A stretch of DNA of 41,255 nucleotides from an uncultured Clostridia bacterium (GTDB lineage: Bacteria; Bacillota; Clostridia; Christensenellales; Aristaeellaceae), in the NCBI GenBank assembly GCA_934630975.1, contig CAKTXH010000011.1:1-41255 (forward strand). The letters are read 5' to 3'. Of this stretch, positions 33,745 to 41,180 are shown in pieces. The notes beneath the pieces are model-generated. The model saw only the letters and a program-made list of their open reading frames with translations. It searched no databases and was not told the DNA's origin. Position 1 is the first letter of the stretch; each line of letters begins with the position of its first letter. The position numbers were made by a program, and so were the translations under genes.

Positions 33745-35358
33745 ATGAAGAAACATTTCTTTTTCCTGTTTTTTGCCCTGCTGATGACGGCGGCGTGCGC
33801 GCTGGCCGCGCCGCAGCTGACGAACGTGACGGCGGAAAGCGGCAGCATGCGCGTCGGCGAAGAATGGGCCTTTACCTTTGAGACGACGGAGGGCGGCGCG
33901 CTGGCGATGCAGCTTCGCGGCGCGGACGGCGAGAGCGTCGATCTGGGCGCGGCACAGGTGGACGCGGGAACCGGGCGGCTCGTTTGGGACGGCGTTTTGC
34001 CGGACGGAAGCGAGGCGGCGGACGGCGCTTATACGATGGCCGTGCGGCTTTGCAACTACTGGGGCGAGGAGAGCGAAGAAAGCCTGATGCGGCTGAACAT
34101 CGGCGGGGCGGAGACGGCGAACGAAACGGCGGTTTCCGACGTGCCGGGCGCGCTGGATCTGAGCAGCCTCGACATTCAGGACGCGCAGATTTGGGAGGAC
34201 GCGGTTGAGGACGCGCAGGTCTGGGACGAGGGGCAGACGGCGGAGGACGGCAAGCGCCCCGTGCCGCAGGCGACGAGCTTCTGGGACATGAACCCGGACG
34301 AATACGACCTGACCGACCCCGACCATCAGCAGGCCATTTGGGATTTGATGATGCAGCCGATTACGGTGATGGACGTGGGGCAGACCGAGCACGTTTACCC
34401 GACCTTCACGCCCGGCGCGAACAGAAAACCGTACGAACAGAACTGCGCGGGCGAGCTGCACGGGCAGAGTCAGGGTGTGCACGTGCTGGAGGAGGACACG
34501 GACGGCGACGGCTATGTGTTGATCGAGGCGTATTCCAACGACGGCACCAAGACGGACAACACCTATATGGAATCGCTGAACGCGAAAAAGATTCAGGGCT
34601 ATGTGAAAAAGAGCATCCTGTTTGAGGTGAAGCCCTCGAGCAAGTACGCGCTGCTGGTGGATAAGCTGCGCCAGAAGCTTTACATCTTTGAAGCGGGCGC
34701 GATTATCGGCGAGCTGGACGTATCCACGGGCCTGAACAACGCGAAACAGCCGTACAACGAATCCCCGGCGGGCGAATACATCACGGTGAGCAAGGTCGGC
34801 AACTTTGAGGCGGGCAGCGGCACGATCGGCCGCTTTGCCATCCGCATCAACGGCGGCACGCTGCTTCATGAAGTGCTGCATGACACCGCCAAGGACGGCA
34901 CGCGGATTTACACGGCCTACGAGCCGCAGCTGGGCATGAAGGCCAGCCACGGCTGCATCCGCATCCAGCGCAAGGCGAACGCGCAGGGGCAGAACATGCA
35001 ATGGCTGTGGAACAACCTCGAAAACAAGACGAAGGTGTTCATTTGGGACGATCAGGGGCGGCAGATGTACGAGCCGGAACTGCCGGATAGCAATTTACAG
35101 CTCTACCGCAACCCGAACGGCGGCAGCAACTATCATTTGGACGCGAACTGCTCCGGCGTGAAATCGCAATACCTGCCGCTGACGGGGGATTTCACGTATG
35201 GCGATTTGGAGAAGGACGAATTCAAAAAGCTGACGCCCTGCGCTTCCTGCGGCGCGCCGGTGAGGCCGGAAACCCTCTACGAGCGCTATATGTTTGAAGC
35301 GAACCAGATCGGCGCGGAAGTGACCGACGAGGTCAAGGCGAAGTTCGGAATTGAATAA
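33745..35358 (+). CDS. L,D-transpeptidase (YkuD family), secreted
   Basis: 537 residues from ATG 33745; the TTG directly before is less likely. Signal peptide MKKHFFFLFFALLMTAACALA. An Ig-like beta domain (about 25-120) resembles FlgD-type or bacterial Ig modules. An acidic linker follows (to about 200), with a segment near 225-290 that may be SH3-like. The YkuD catalytic domain begins about 300 (YALLVDKLRQKLYIFEAG) with ASHGCIRIQRKA and the catalytic Cys404. These enzymes form 3-3 crosslinks in peptidoglycan or attach proteins to it. The C-terminal region has CSGVKSQYLPL and LTPCASCGAP, three cysteines in an extracytoplasmic domain that is not part of the usual enzyme. Confidence 0.92.
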   Translation: MKKHFFFLFFALLMTAACALAAPQLTNVTAESGSMRVGEEWAFTFETTEGGALAMQLRGADGESVDLGAAQVDAGTGRLVWDGVLPDGSEAADGAYTMAVRLCNYWGEESEESLMRLNIGGAETANETAVSDVPGALDLSSLDIQDAQIWEDAVEDAQVWDEGQTAEDGKRPVPQATSFWDMNPDEYDLTDPDHQQAIWDLMMQPITVMDVGQTEHVYPTFTPGANRKPYEQNCAGELHGQSQGVHVLEEDTDGDGYVLIEAYSNDGTKTDNTYMESLNAKKIQGYVKKSILFEVKPSSKYALLVDKLRQKLYIFEAGAIIGELDVSTGLNNAKQPYNESPAGEYITVSKVGNFEAGSGTIGRFAIRINGGTLLHEVLHDTAKDGTRIYTAYEPQLGMKASHGCIRIQRKANAQGQNMQWLWNNLENKTKVFIWDDQGRQMYEPELPDSNLQLYRNPNGGSNYHLDANCSGVKSQYLPLTGDFTYGDLEKDEFKKLTPCASCGAPVRPETLYERYMFEANQIGAEVTDEVKAKFGIE

Positions 35359-35371
35359 CATCAGCATGAAT

Positions 35372-35406
35372 AAGAGCCGAGCGAAGAGACGTTCGGCTCT
35401 TTTTTT
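35372..35406 (+). terminator. Terminator after the L,D-transpeptidase gene
   Basis: AAGAGCCGAGCG/CGTTCGGCTCTT, 12 pairs with one G-T, followed by a T run. Confidence 0.92.
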
Positions 35407-35442
35407 GATGTGCGGGAGAAAGACGAAAAATAGAAAGCGCAC

Positions 35443-35471
35443 TATACAAAGGTAATAAGATACGTTATAAT
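35443..35471 (+). promoter_or_regulatory. Promoter of the DUF2142 gene
   Basis: TATACA (35443-35448), 17-base spacer, TATAAT (35466-35471). Transcription should start near 35478, which rules out the earlier ATG at 35472 as the start codon. Confidence 0.7.
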
Positions 35472-35552
35472 ATGGATGATAAAATACTGATCAAACCGAT
35501 GCGGAAAATGAGCTGCGCGGCTCGCGCTTTTAAAGAGGAGGAGATACGAAAG

Positions 35553-37043
35553 ATGCAGGATGCGAAAAAGGCGATGAGGGCATGGACAATTGCGACCTTG
35601 GCGGTTCTGGCCATTTTTTGCACATGGCGCTTGGAAATCGGAAGAAAAGGGCAGATCATGCTGCTGCTGGGCGGGAGCGCGATGACGGCGGTTCTTTTAG
35701 GAATCAATCGGGCGATCGCGAGAAAAGAAAGAAAGCCGGAACAGCTTTTTCTGATGCTGTTTATTCCGATTTCGCTGGCGATGATGATCGTTCTGCCGCT
35801 GTTCCGCGCGCCGGACGAAATGGCGCACCTTGGGCGAATCTGGCAGATATCCATCGGCCAATGGATTCCAGACGAGCGGAACGCGGGGGGATTTTATCAG
35901 CCGCTTCACCTATTCGAGGAGGCTTCGCCGGAGATAACGCTTTGGCGGCTGGCTAAAACGGCGGGCGATGAAATCGACATGAACCAACTTGAGGAAGCGG
36001 ACGTAGGCGCGGCCACGGGTTTTTATCCGATTCACAATTATTTTCCGCAGGCGCTCGGCATGGCGCTGGTTCGACTGGCGACGAAAAACAAACTGGCGAT
36101 TCTTTACGGCGCGAGATTCGGCGGATGGCTGGCGACCCTGCTTCTGCTGTATGCTGCGGTGAAGAAAATTCCCGCCGGAAAGTATTTGATGATTGCCATA
36201 TCGCTGATGCCCATGTTTTTGCAGGAGGCCGTATCGGCGTCGGCTGACGGCATGACAAACGCGGCTGCGGCTGCGTTTCTGGCGATGATTCTGGAGATAC
36301 GGGCGGGAAAAGGGCCGCTGAAAAAGCGGCAATATGCTGAAATGCTGCTGCTGACCTTCTGCGTATGCACATTCAAGATGTTTTATTGCCCGCTTGCCTT
36401 GCTGCTGCTGACCATTCCGGCGGAACGTTTTTCGGGAGGACGAAAAGAAAAGCGCCGGGTGCTGGGCATGATCATGGCGGCGATTCTGGCCGTAATCGGT
36501 TTATGGGCGTTGATCAGCCTGAAAAACTACGTCGTGCCGAGCGCGTCGGAGGGAAATCGGATCATTGATCAGGCAAAATGGATTGCGGAGCACCCGATTC
36601 AATATCTTGCGGTGCTGGGAAGAACCATTCTCGATTACTTCGGAAATTTCATTCGCGAAATGGAAGGGCAGAATCTGTCATGGTACAACATTTATCTGCC
36701 GTCGCTGCTGACTTCTATACAGATTGGGTTGGTTGCCCTGATTGCGATGCGGGATGAGGGGCTGAAGGAAACGGAGAAAATGCGGAAGAACATCCTCCTG
36801 TTGAGCGCGGTTAGCGTGTTGATCATATGCACCTCGCTGTACGTCTGGTGGACGCCTGCCGGTTCTTCGCGGATCGTCGGCTTACAGGGAAGGTACTTTT
36901 TGCCGCTTATGCCGGGCGTTATCATGGCGGGCATGAAAAAGAACGAAATCCATCCAACGAACCGCGCGGAACAGACGGTGATGAAGCTGGCGATGACCGA
37001 TATCTGGGCGATTGCCTTTGTGTTTCTTTCGACGGTCGTATAA
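35553..37043 (+). CDS. DUF2142 family membrane protein (GT-C-like)
   Basis: 496 residues from ATG 35553, which has GAGGAGGAG nine bases upstream; the in-frame ATG at 35472 directly abuts a TATAAT. About 12 membrane helices. The acidic loop RAPDEMAHLGRIWQISIGQW (about 83-102) is the family's key motif; also SADGMTNAAAAAFLA, and GLQGRYFLPLMPGV near the end. DUF2142 proteins resemble GT-C glycosyltransferases and are common in cell-surface polysaccharide loci. The gene is visibly AT-richer than its neighbours, and has its own promoter and a weak terminator, so it may have arrived separately. Confidence 0.85.
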   Translation: MQDAKKAMRAWTIATLAVLAIFCTWRLEIGRKGQIMLLLGGSAMTAVLLGINRAIARKERKPEQLFLMLFIPISLAMMIVLPLFRAPDEMAHLGRIWQISIGQWIPDERNAGGFYQPLHLFEEASPEITLWRLAKTAGDEIDMNQLEEADVGAATGFYPIHNYFPQALGMALVRLATKNKLAILYGARFGGWLATLLLLYAAVKKIPAGKYLMIAISLMPMFLQEAVSASADGMTNAAAAAFLAMILEIRAGKGPLKKRQYAEMLLLTFCVCTFKMFYCPLALLLLTIPAERFSGGRKEKRRVLGMIMAAILAVIGLWALISLKNYVVPSASEGNRIIDQAKWIAEHPIQYLAVLGRTILDYFGNFIREMEGQNLSWYNIYLPSLLTSIQIGLVALIAMRDEGLKETEKMRKNILLLSAVSVLIICTSLYVWWTPAGSSRIVGLQGRYFLPLMPGVIMAGMKKNEIHPTNRAEQTVMKLAMTDIWAIAFVFLSTVV

Positions 37044-37051
37044 AAATTGGG

Positions 37052-37089
37052 AAAAGAGCTGCGGAGCGAGAAGCCCGACGGCTCTTTTT
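37052..37089 (+). terminator. Probable terminator after the DUF2142 gene
   Basis: AAAAGAGC (37052-37059) pairs with GCTCTTTT (37081-37088), with an inner CGG/CCG pairing, followed by T. Imperfect stem with an internal loop. Confidence 0.6.
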
Positions 37090-37191
37090 CTTTGCTCAAA
37101 ACGGAAAATGAAAAACCAAAATTAAGAAAATGCTTCTCAAACGTTAGAAAATGAAAAAACGACGATAAATTGAATTCTTAGAATTTTAAAC

Positions 37192-37220
37192 TTGCAAAAA
37201 TGAAAGACTTGTGCTATACT
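37192..37220 (+). promoter_or_regulatory. Promoter of the amino acid ABC transporter
   Basis: TTGCAA (37192-37197), 17-base spacer, TATACT (37215-37220) with TGC before the -10. An AT-rich stretch upstream (37085-37190), including the palindrome AATTC-TTA-GAATT near 37173-37185, could be an UP element or operator. Confidence 0.65.
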
Positions 37221-37299
37221 GCCGTTACGACGTTGCAAGACGGCGAAAACGAAAAACCATCGCGCGCAAAGGTGCGCGGCGGAGATGGGGTGCAAAGCG

Positions 37300-38022
37300 A
37301 TGATTAAGCTCAAGAATGTGCATAAGACGTTCGGCCATCTGGAAGTGCTCAAGGGCATTGATCTGGAGGTGGCCAGGGGCGAAAAGCTGGTCATCATCGG
37401 GCCGAGCGGCTCGGGCAAGAGCACTTTGATCCGCTGCATGAACGGGTTGGAGGAGGTTACGAAGGGCGAGGTTTACATCGACGGGCAGCTGATGACGCGC
37501 AAGACGCGCGCGGCGCTCAACCGGCAGTATTCCTCGATGGTCTTTCAGCAGTTCAACCTGTACCCGCATCTGACGGTGATGGACAACCTGACGCTCGGGC
37601 CGGTGAAGCTCAAAAAGGTTCGAAAGGATGAAGCCGAAGCGCTGGCGCTGGAAAACCTGAAACGCGTGGGGCTGGAAAAGAAAGCGTTCGTTTACCCGAC
37701 GACGCTATCCGGCGGCCAGCAGCAGCGCATCGCGATTGCGCGGGCGCTGACGATGAAAAACCCGGTGATCTACTTCGACGAGCCGACGAGCGCGCTCGAC
37801 CCGGAGATGGTGCAGGAGGTGCTGGATATCATGATTGAGCTGGGCCACGACAACATCACGATGGTTGTGGTCACGCACGAGATGGGGTTTGCGCGGGAGG
37901 TCGCCGACCGGGTGGTCTTCTGCGACGGCGGGTACATTCTGGAAGAGGGCACGCCGGAGCACTTCTTCGTGAACCCGGAGAACGAGCGGACGAAAGCGTT
38001 TCTCTCGAAGATTTTGCGGTAA
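37300..38022 (+). CDS. Amino acid ABC transporter ATP-binding protein
   Basis: 240 residues from ATG 37300, the usual length of GlnQ/HisP-type ATPases; an in-frame ATG at 37285 would add five residues. Walker A GPSGSGKST (about 33-41), Q-loop FQQFNLYPHLTVMDN, signature LSGGQQQR (about 133), Walker B VIYFDEPTSALD, switch His in VVTHEMGFAREVADR. It energises uptake of a polar amino acid together with the binding protein and two permeases downstream. It is followed by a hairpin-rich repeat rather than directly by the next gene. Confidence 0.95.
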   Translation: MIKLKNVHKTFGHLEVLKGIDLEVARGEKLVIIGPSGSGKSTLIRCMNGLEEVTKGEVYIDGQLMTRKTRAALNRQYSSMVFQQFNLYPHLTVMDNLTLGPVKLKKVRKDEAEALALENLKRVGLEKKAFVYPTTLSGGQQQRIAIARALTMKNPVIYFDEPTSALDPEMVQEVLDIMIELGHDNITMVVVTHEMGFAREVADRVVFCDGGYILEEGTPEHFFVNPENERTKAFLSKILR

Positions 38023-38032
38023 GCGGACAAAG

Positions 38033-38181
38033 GGGAACGTTGGGCTGCCGCCCAAACCTGCCTGAGGGATTTCATCCCTCAGACTCCCATCTTCGCTTCG
38101 CGGCATGCCGCGAAGCGGCAAGTGGAAGGTGTCGGGAACTCAGTTCCTGACCGGGGTTTGGGGCGGCGCCCCAATATACCC
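38033..38181. repeat. MITE-like hairpin element, copy B
   Basis: Five palindromes in a row: TTGGGC-TGCC-GCCCAA (38040-38055); CTGAGGGAT-TTC-ATCCCTCAG (38062-38082); CGCTTCGCGG-CATG-CCGCGAAGCG (38094-38117); the GGAACTCAGTTCC palindrome (38132-38150 with flanks); TTGGGGC-GGC-GCCCCAA (38158-38174). The outer ends are inverted copies of each other (GAACGTTGGGC... at left, GTTTGGGGC...GCCCCAA at right). No open reading frame. It lies between the ATPase and binding protein genes. Confidence 0.75.
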
Positions 38182-38206
38182 CTGTTCATAAAAGGAGGAA
38201 AAAACG

Positions 38207-38989
38207 ATGAAAAAGATTCTGGCGGCTGCATTGGCTCTGTGCATGACGATGGGCGCGACGGCGCTGGCTGAGGGCACGTTCCGCGTGGGCGTGAAGCAGG
38301 ATGTTTACGGCTTCGGCTACTACGACGAAGCGACGGGCGAGTTCTCCGGCATGGAGATTGATCTGGGCGAGATGCTGGCGGAAGCGCTGGGCTATGACGA
38401 GGTGGAATACACGGCGGTCACGGCGGCGACCCGCGGGCAGATGCTGGACAACGACGAGCTGGATTGCGTGATTGCGACGTTTACCATCAAGCCGGAACGT
38501 AAGGAAAGCTGGGATTTCAGCACGCCGTACTATGTGGACGCGGTGACGGTGCTGGTGGAAGACGCATCCGGCATCACGGATCTGGCGGGGCTGAAGGGCA
38601 AGACGGTCGGTGTTTCCTCCGGCTCGACCTCCGCGAAGGCGCTGGCCAAGGCGATGGCCGATGCGGGCGTAATCGACGCGTTTGACGAGGACACGTTTGA
38701 TGCGGCGACGTTCGGCGGCGGCGTGAGCTTCAAGATTTTCGACGACTATCCGGCGATTTCGATGGCGCTGGACGCGGGCGATGTGGACGCCTTCTGCGTG
38801 GACAAATCCATTCTGGCGAACTACAAGACGGACGGGCGCAGCTTCATTGCCGATTCGTTCAGCCCGCAGGAATACGGCGTGGCGACGAAGAAAGGCTCTG
38901 AGCTGAGCGGCGAGGTGGAGGCGCTGATCACCGAGTGGCTGGCCGACGGCACGATCGACGGTCTGGTCGCCGAGTGGGGCCTGGAATAA
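38207..38989 (+). CDS. Amino acid ABC transporter substrate-binding protein
   Basis: 260 residues, family 3 solute-binding protein. Signal peptide MKKILAAALALCMTMGATALA with cleavage near ALA-EG. The only cysteine there (Cys12) is not in a lipobox, so it does not look like a lipoprotein, which is unusual for a monoderm. Family marks: GFGYYDEATGEFSGMEIDLG (first lobe), RGQMLDNDELDCVIATFTI, SWDFSTPYYVDAVTVLV, LKGKTVGVSSGSTSAKAL, and DAFCVDKSIL. Closest in kind to glutamate/glutamine/aspartate binding proteins; the ligand is not certain. GGAGG precedes ATG 38207. Hairpin-rich elements lie on both sides, which could uncouple its expression from the rest of the operon. Confidence 0.93.
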   Translation: MKKILAAALALCMTMGATALAEGTFRVGVKQDVYGFGYYDEATGEFSGMEIDLGEMLAEALGYDEVEYTAVTAATRGQMLDNDELDCVIATFTIKPERKESWDFSTPYYVDAVTVLVEDASGITDLAGLKGKTVGVSSGSTSAKALAKAMADAGVIDAFDEDTFDAATFGGGVSFKIFDDYPAISMALDAGDVDAFCVDKSILANYKTDGRSFIADSFSPQEYGVATKKGSELSGEVEALITEWLADGTIDGLVAEWGLE

Positions 38990-38995
38990 CGAAAA

Positions 38996-39184
38996 AGAAC
39001 GTTGAGGCTCTGCCTCAAACTCCGGCAGGGAACTGGAACTTCATTCACTGATTCTCACACAGTGAGCGTTCATTTCGTTCCTTGCACCTTCCACTTACCG
39101 CTTCGCGGTGTACCGCGAAGCGGAGGCGGGAAGTCCAGAAACCTCAGGTTTCTGGTGGGGTTTGGGGCAAAGCCCCAACGCACC
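38996..39184. repeat. MITE-like hairpin element, copy C
   Basis: Palindromes in order: TTGAGGC-TCT-GCCTCAA (39002-39018); CACTG/CAGTG and an enclosing GGAAC/GTTCC pair; CCGCTTCGCGG/CCGCGAAGCGG (39098-39123); CCAGAAACCTCAGGTTTCTGG, of which the inner AAACCTCAGGTTT is at 39139-39151; TTGGGGC-AAA-GCCCCAA (39162-39178). The outer ends are inverted copies of each other. The central module CACCTTCCACTT next to the CGCTTCGCGG palindrome is in the opposite orientation to copy B. It lies between the binding protein gene and the first permease. Confidence 0.75.
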
Positions 39185-39206
39185 CTGAAGCAAGGACGTG
39201 GTGGGT

Positions 39207-39929
39207 TTGAATACGATTTTCAGTGAAAAAGCGTGGGCGACGGTTTGGCAGTATCGGGCGACGTTTTTGAACGGACTGCTCAATACGCTGGAAAGCGCCG
39301 TCGTCGGGCTGGCGATTGCGATGATCATCGGCTTTGCGCTGGGCCTGATGGCGGCGAGCGAAAAGCGCGCGCTGCGCGTGATCGCGCGGATTTACGTGGA
39401 ATTCTTTCAGAACACACCGCTGATCTTGCAGGTTTGCTTCCTATACTATGCGCTGGCGTATTCGGGCGTTAAAATCTCGGTGGTGGTCGTCGGATTCATC
39501 GCGTTGGGGTTCTATCATGGCGCGTATGTGGCCGAAGTGGTTCGCGCGGGGATTCAGGCCGTGCCATACGGTCAATTCGACGCGGCATGGTCGCAGGGAT
39601 TCGGGTATATCGACACGATGAAAACCATCATCCTGCCGCAGACGATCAAGATCATCCTGCCGCCGATGGTCAATCAGGTGGTGGCGCTGATCAAAAACAC
39701 ATCGTGCCTGTTCATCATCGGCGGCGCGGACTTGATCGCGACGACTTACAACTTTGTGACGGGTGAAAGCACGGGCGGCGCATACGGCCCGGCGTATCTG
39801 GTGGGTGGCCTGCTGTTCTTCGCGGTCTGCTATCCGCTGTCGCTGATGGCGGCCAAATGGGAGGGCAGGCTGAAAGCCAGAGACAGAGCGTCCGTTGAGG
39901 CGATTGAGGAAAAGGAGGCGACGGTATGA
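39207..39929 (+). CDS. Amino acid ABC transporter permease 1
   Basis: 240 residues if translation starts at TTG 39207; GTG 39201 and GTG 39198 are alternatives. AAGGA at 39192-39196 is too near the GTGs and relatives begin with xNTIFSEKAW, which favours 39207. HisM/GlnP family with about five membrane helices; the EAA loop is RAGIQAVPYGQFDAAWSQGF followed by ILPQTIKIILPP. ARIYVEFFQNTPLILQ is the typical family mark. It pairs with the next permease to form the channel. Overlaps it by four bases (ATGA). Confidence 0.93.
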   Translation: MNTIFSEKAWATVWQYRATFLNGLLNTLESAVVGLAIAMIIGFALGLMAASEKRALRVIARIYVEFFQNTPLILQVCFLYYALAYSGVKISVVVVGFIALGFYHGAYVAEVVRAGIQAVPYGQFDAAWSQGFGYIDTMKTIILPQTIKIILPPMVNQVVALIKNTSCLFIIGGADLIATTYNFVTGESTGGAYGPAYLVGGLLFFAVCYPLSLMAAKWEGRLKARDRASVEAIEEKEATV

Positions 39930-40702
39930 AAGGCTTCCTTGAGGACTTGAAAGGCAGCTTTGCCATTCTCTCCAACGCGGACGTGATGAGCTACCTGATG
40001 CGCGGGCTGATGTTCACGCTGATGATTTCGGTGATTGCGATTGTGTTCAGCCTGCTGCTGGGCGTGGTGCTGGCGCTGGCGAGAAACTACTGCACGCATG
40101 GCCCGGCGCGGATTCTGCGGAAAATAGCTTCTATATATATTGAGCTGTTTCGCAATACGCCGCTGATGCTATGGATGTTCGTCTGCTTTGTGATGTGCCC
40201 GGCGCCGGCGGTAAGCAAAAAGTTTGCCGAGCTGCTGGGCATGAGTTCGACGGTGGCGGTCAAGACGCTGTTCAAGGCGATTGTTGCGCTGACGCTGTTT
40301 ACATCGGCGATTATGGCGGAGATCATCCGCGGCGGGCTGAACTCGGTGGCGAAGGGACAGTTTGAAGCGGCCTATTCGCAGGGGTTCGGCATGTGGCAGA
40401 CGATGAAGCTGATTGTGCTGCCGCAGGCGCTGCGCAACATCGTGCCGACGCTGCTTTCACAGATGATCACGACGATCAAGGACAGCAGCTACATGGCGAG
40501 CCTGGTGACGGTGGAGCTGATGGCCTGCACAAAGCTGATCATCAGCAAGGCTAACGCCTACAACGGCACATGGGTTGACCGATTTAACCGGGGAACGATT
40601 CACGTGACGGATGTGTTCGTGCTTTTCGGGTTCGCGTTTCTGGCGTACTTCGCCATCAACTTTACGCTGTCCTGCATTGTGCGCAGGATGCGGCGCAGAT
40701 AA
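39926..40702 (+). CDS. Amino acid ABC transporter permease 2
   Basis: 258 residues, HisM/GlnP family. Helices near 22-48, 85-105, 120-145, 185-205 and 228-250. IELFRNTPLMLWMFVCF and the EAA loop RGGLNSVAKGQFEAAYSQGF followed by MKLIVLPQALRNIVPTL. AAAGGAGG lies before ATG 39926, inside the end of permease 1, so translation is coupled. With the ATPase, binding protein and permease 1 it makes a complete four-gene importer similar in plan to the glutamate gluABCD type. It ends in a basic RRMRRR tail and a terminator follows at once. Confidence 0.94.
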   Translation: MKGFLEDLKGSFAILSNADVMSYLMRGLMFTLMISVIAIVFSLLLGVVLALARNYCTHGPARILRKIASIYIELFRNTPLMLWMFVCFVMCPAPAVSKKFAELLGMSSTVAVKTLFKAIVALTLFTSAIMAEIIRGGLNSVAKGQFEAAYSQGFGMWQTMKLIVLPQALRNIVPTLLSQMITTIKDSSYMASLVTVELMACTKLIISKANAYNGTWVDRFNRGTIHVTDVFVLFGFAFLAYFAINFTLSCIVRRMRRR

Positions 40703-40707
40703 GCGGG

Positions 40708-40743
40708 AGATGCTCTTCTTCAAACGGAGAAGGGCATCTTTTT
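40708..40743 (+). terminator. Terminator after the ABC transporter operon
   Basis: AGATGCTCTTCTT (40708-40720) pairs with GAGAAGGGCATCT (40727-40739), followed by TTTT. Confidence 0.85.
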
Positions 40744-41148
40744 ACGTCTGGGCAGAAACGGAGAATGAAGGATAACGGGCGAAACGTCTGACGACCGACG
40801 AAAGGCGCTGAATCGCTTTAAAGCGCTAAAGCGATGGCGGAAATGAATCGAAATCAGGTCAGTCGGTACAGACATGAAGGAATGGATTGTACAAAGCACA
40901 CAAAAATACGCGCTGCCGAGGCTCGAAAGTTTGTGAAAGTATCTTTCAAAGCGGGTATGAAACGCACGGATAAGTGGACATGAAAGGACGAAATGATACG
41001 CGCGGGCGCGTGGATAGAACGCGGGCAAAAAACGGGAAAAACGGACGGACGAAAAAGACAGGTGGGAGCTGGATTTTTGAGCGGAAGCGGCAAAAAGGGA
41101 GGAAGAAGAAAAAACTCAAAAAAATCGAAAAAAAGTTTGAAAAAGGGG
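40744..41148. other. Intergenic stretch without a convincing gene
   Basis: No frame here has a ribosome binding site and family resemblance. It holds a perfect inverted repeat ATCGCTTTA-AAGCGC-TAAAGCGAT (40812-40835). From about 41085 the sequence becomes strongly purine-rich with several A tracts (GAAGAAAAAACTC, AAAAAAATCG, AAAAAAAGTTTG) leading into the promoter at 41149; these may act as an UP element or bent DNA. Confidence 0.6.
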
Positions 41149-41177
41149 TTGCTTTTTTTGAAGAAATGGAATATAAT
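41149..41177 (+). promoter_or_regulatory. Promoter at the right edge
   Basis: TTGCTT (41149-41154), 17-base spacer, TATAAT (41172-41177), preceded by A tracts. It points out of the window. Confidence 0.75.
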
Positions 41178-41180
41178 ATG

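Noticed and set aside
39002..39226. Short plus-strand frame in the gap between binding protein and permease
   Set aside because: It lies entirely within the palindromic element and reads through hairpins into the permease in another frame; no ribosome binding site.
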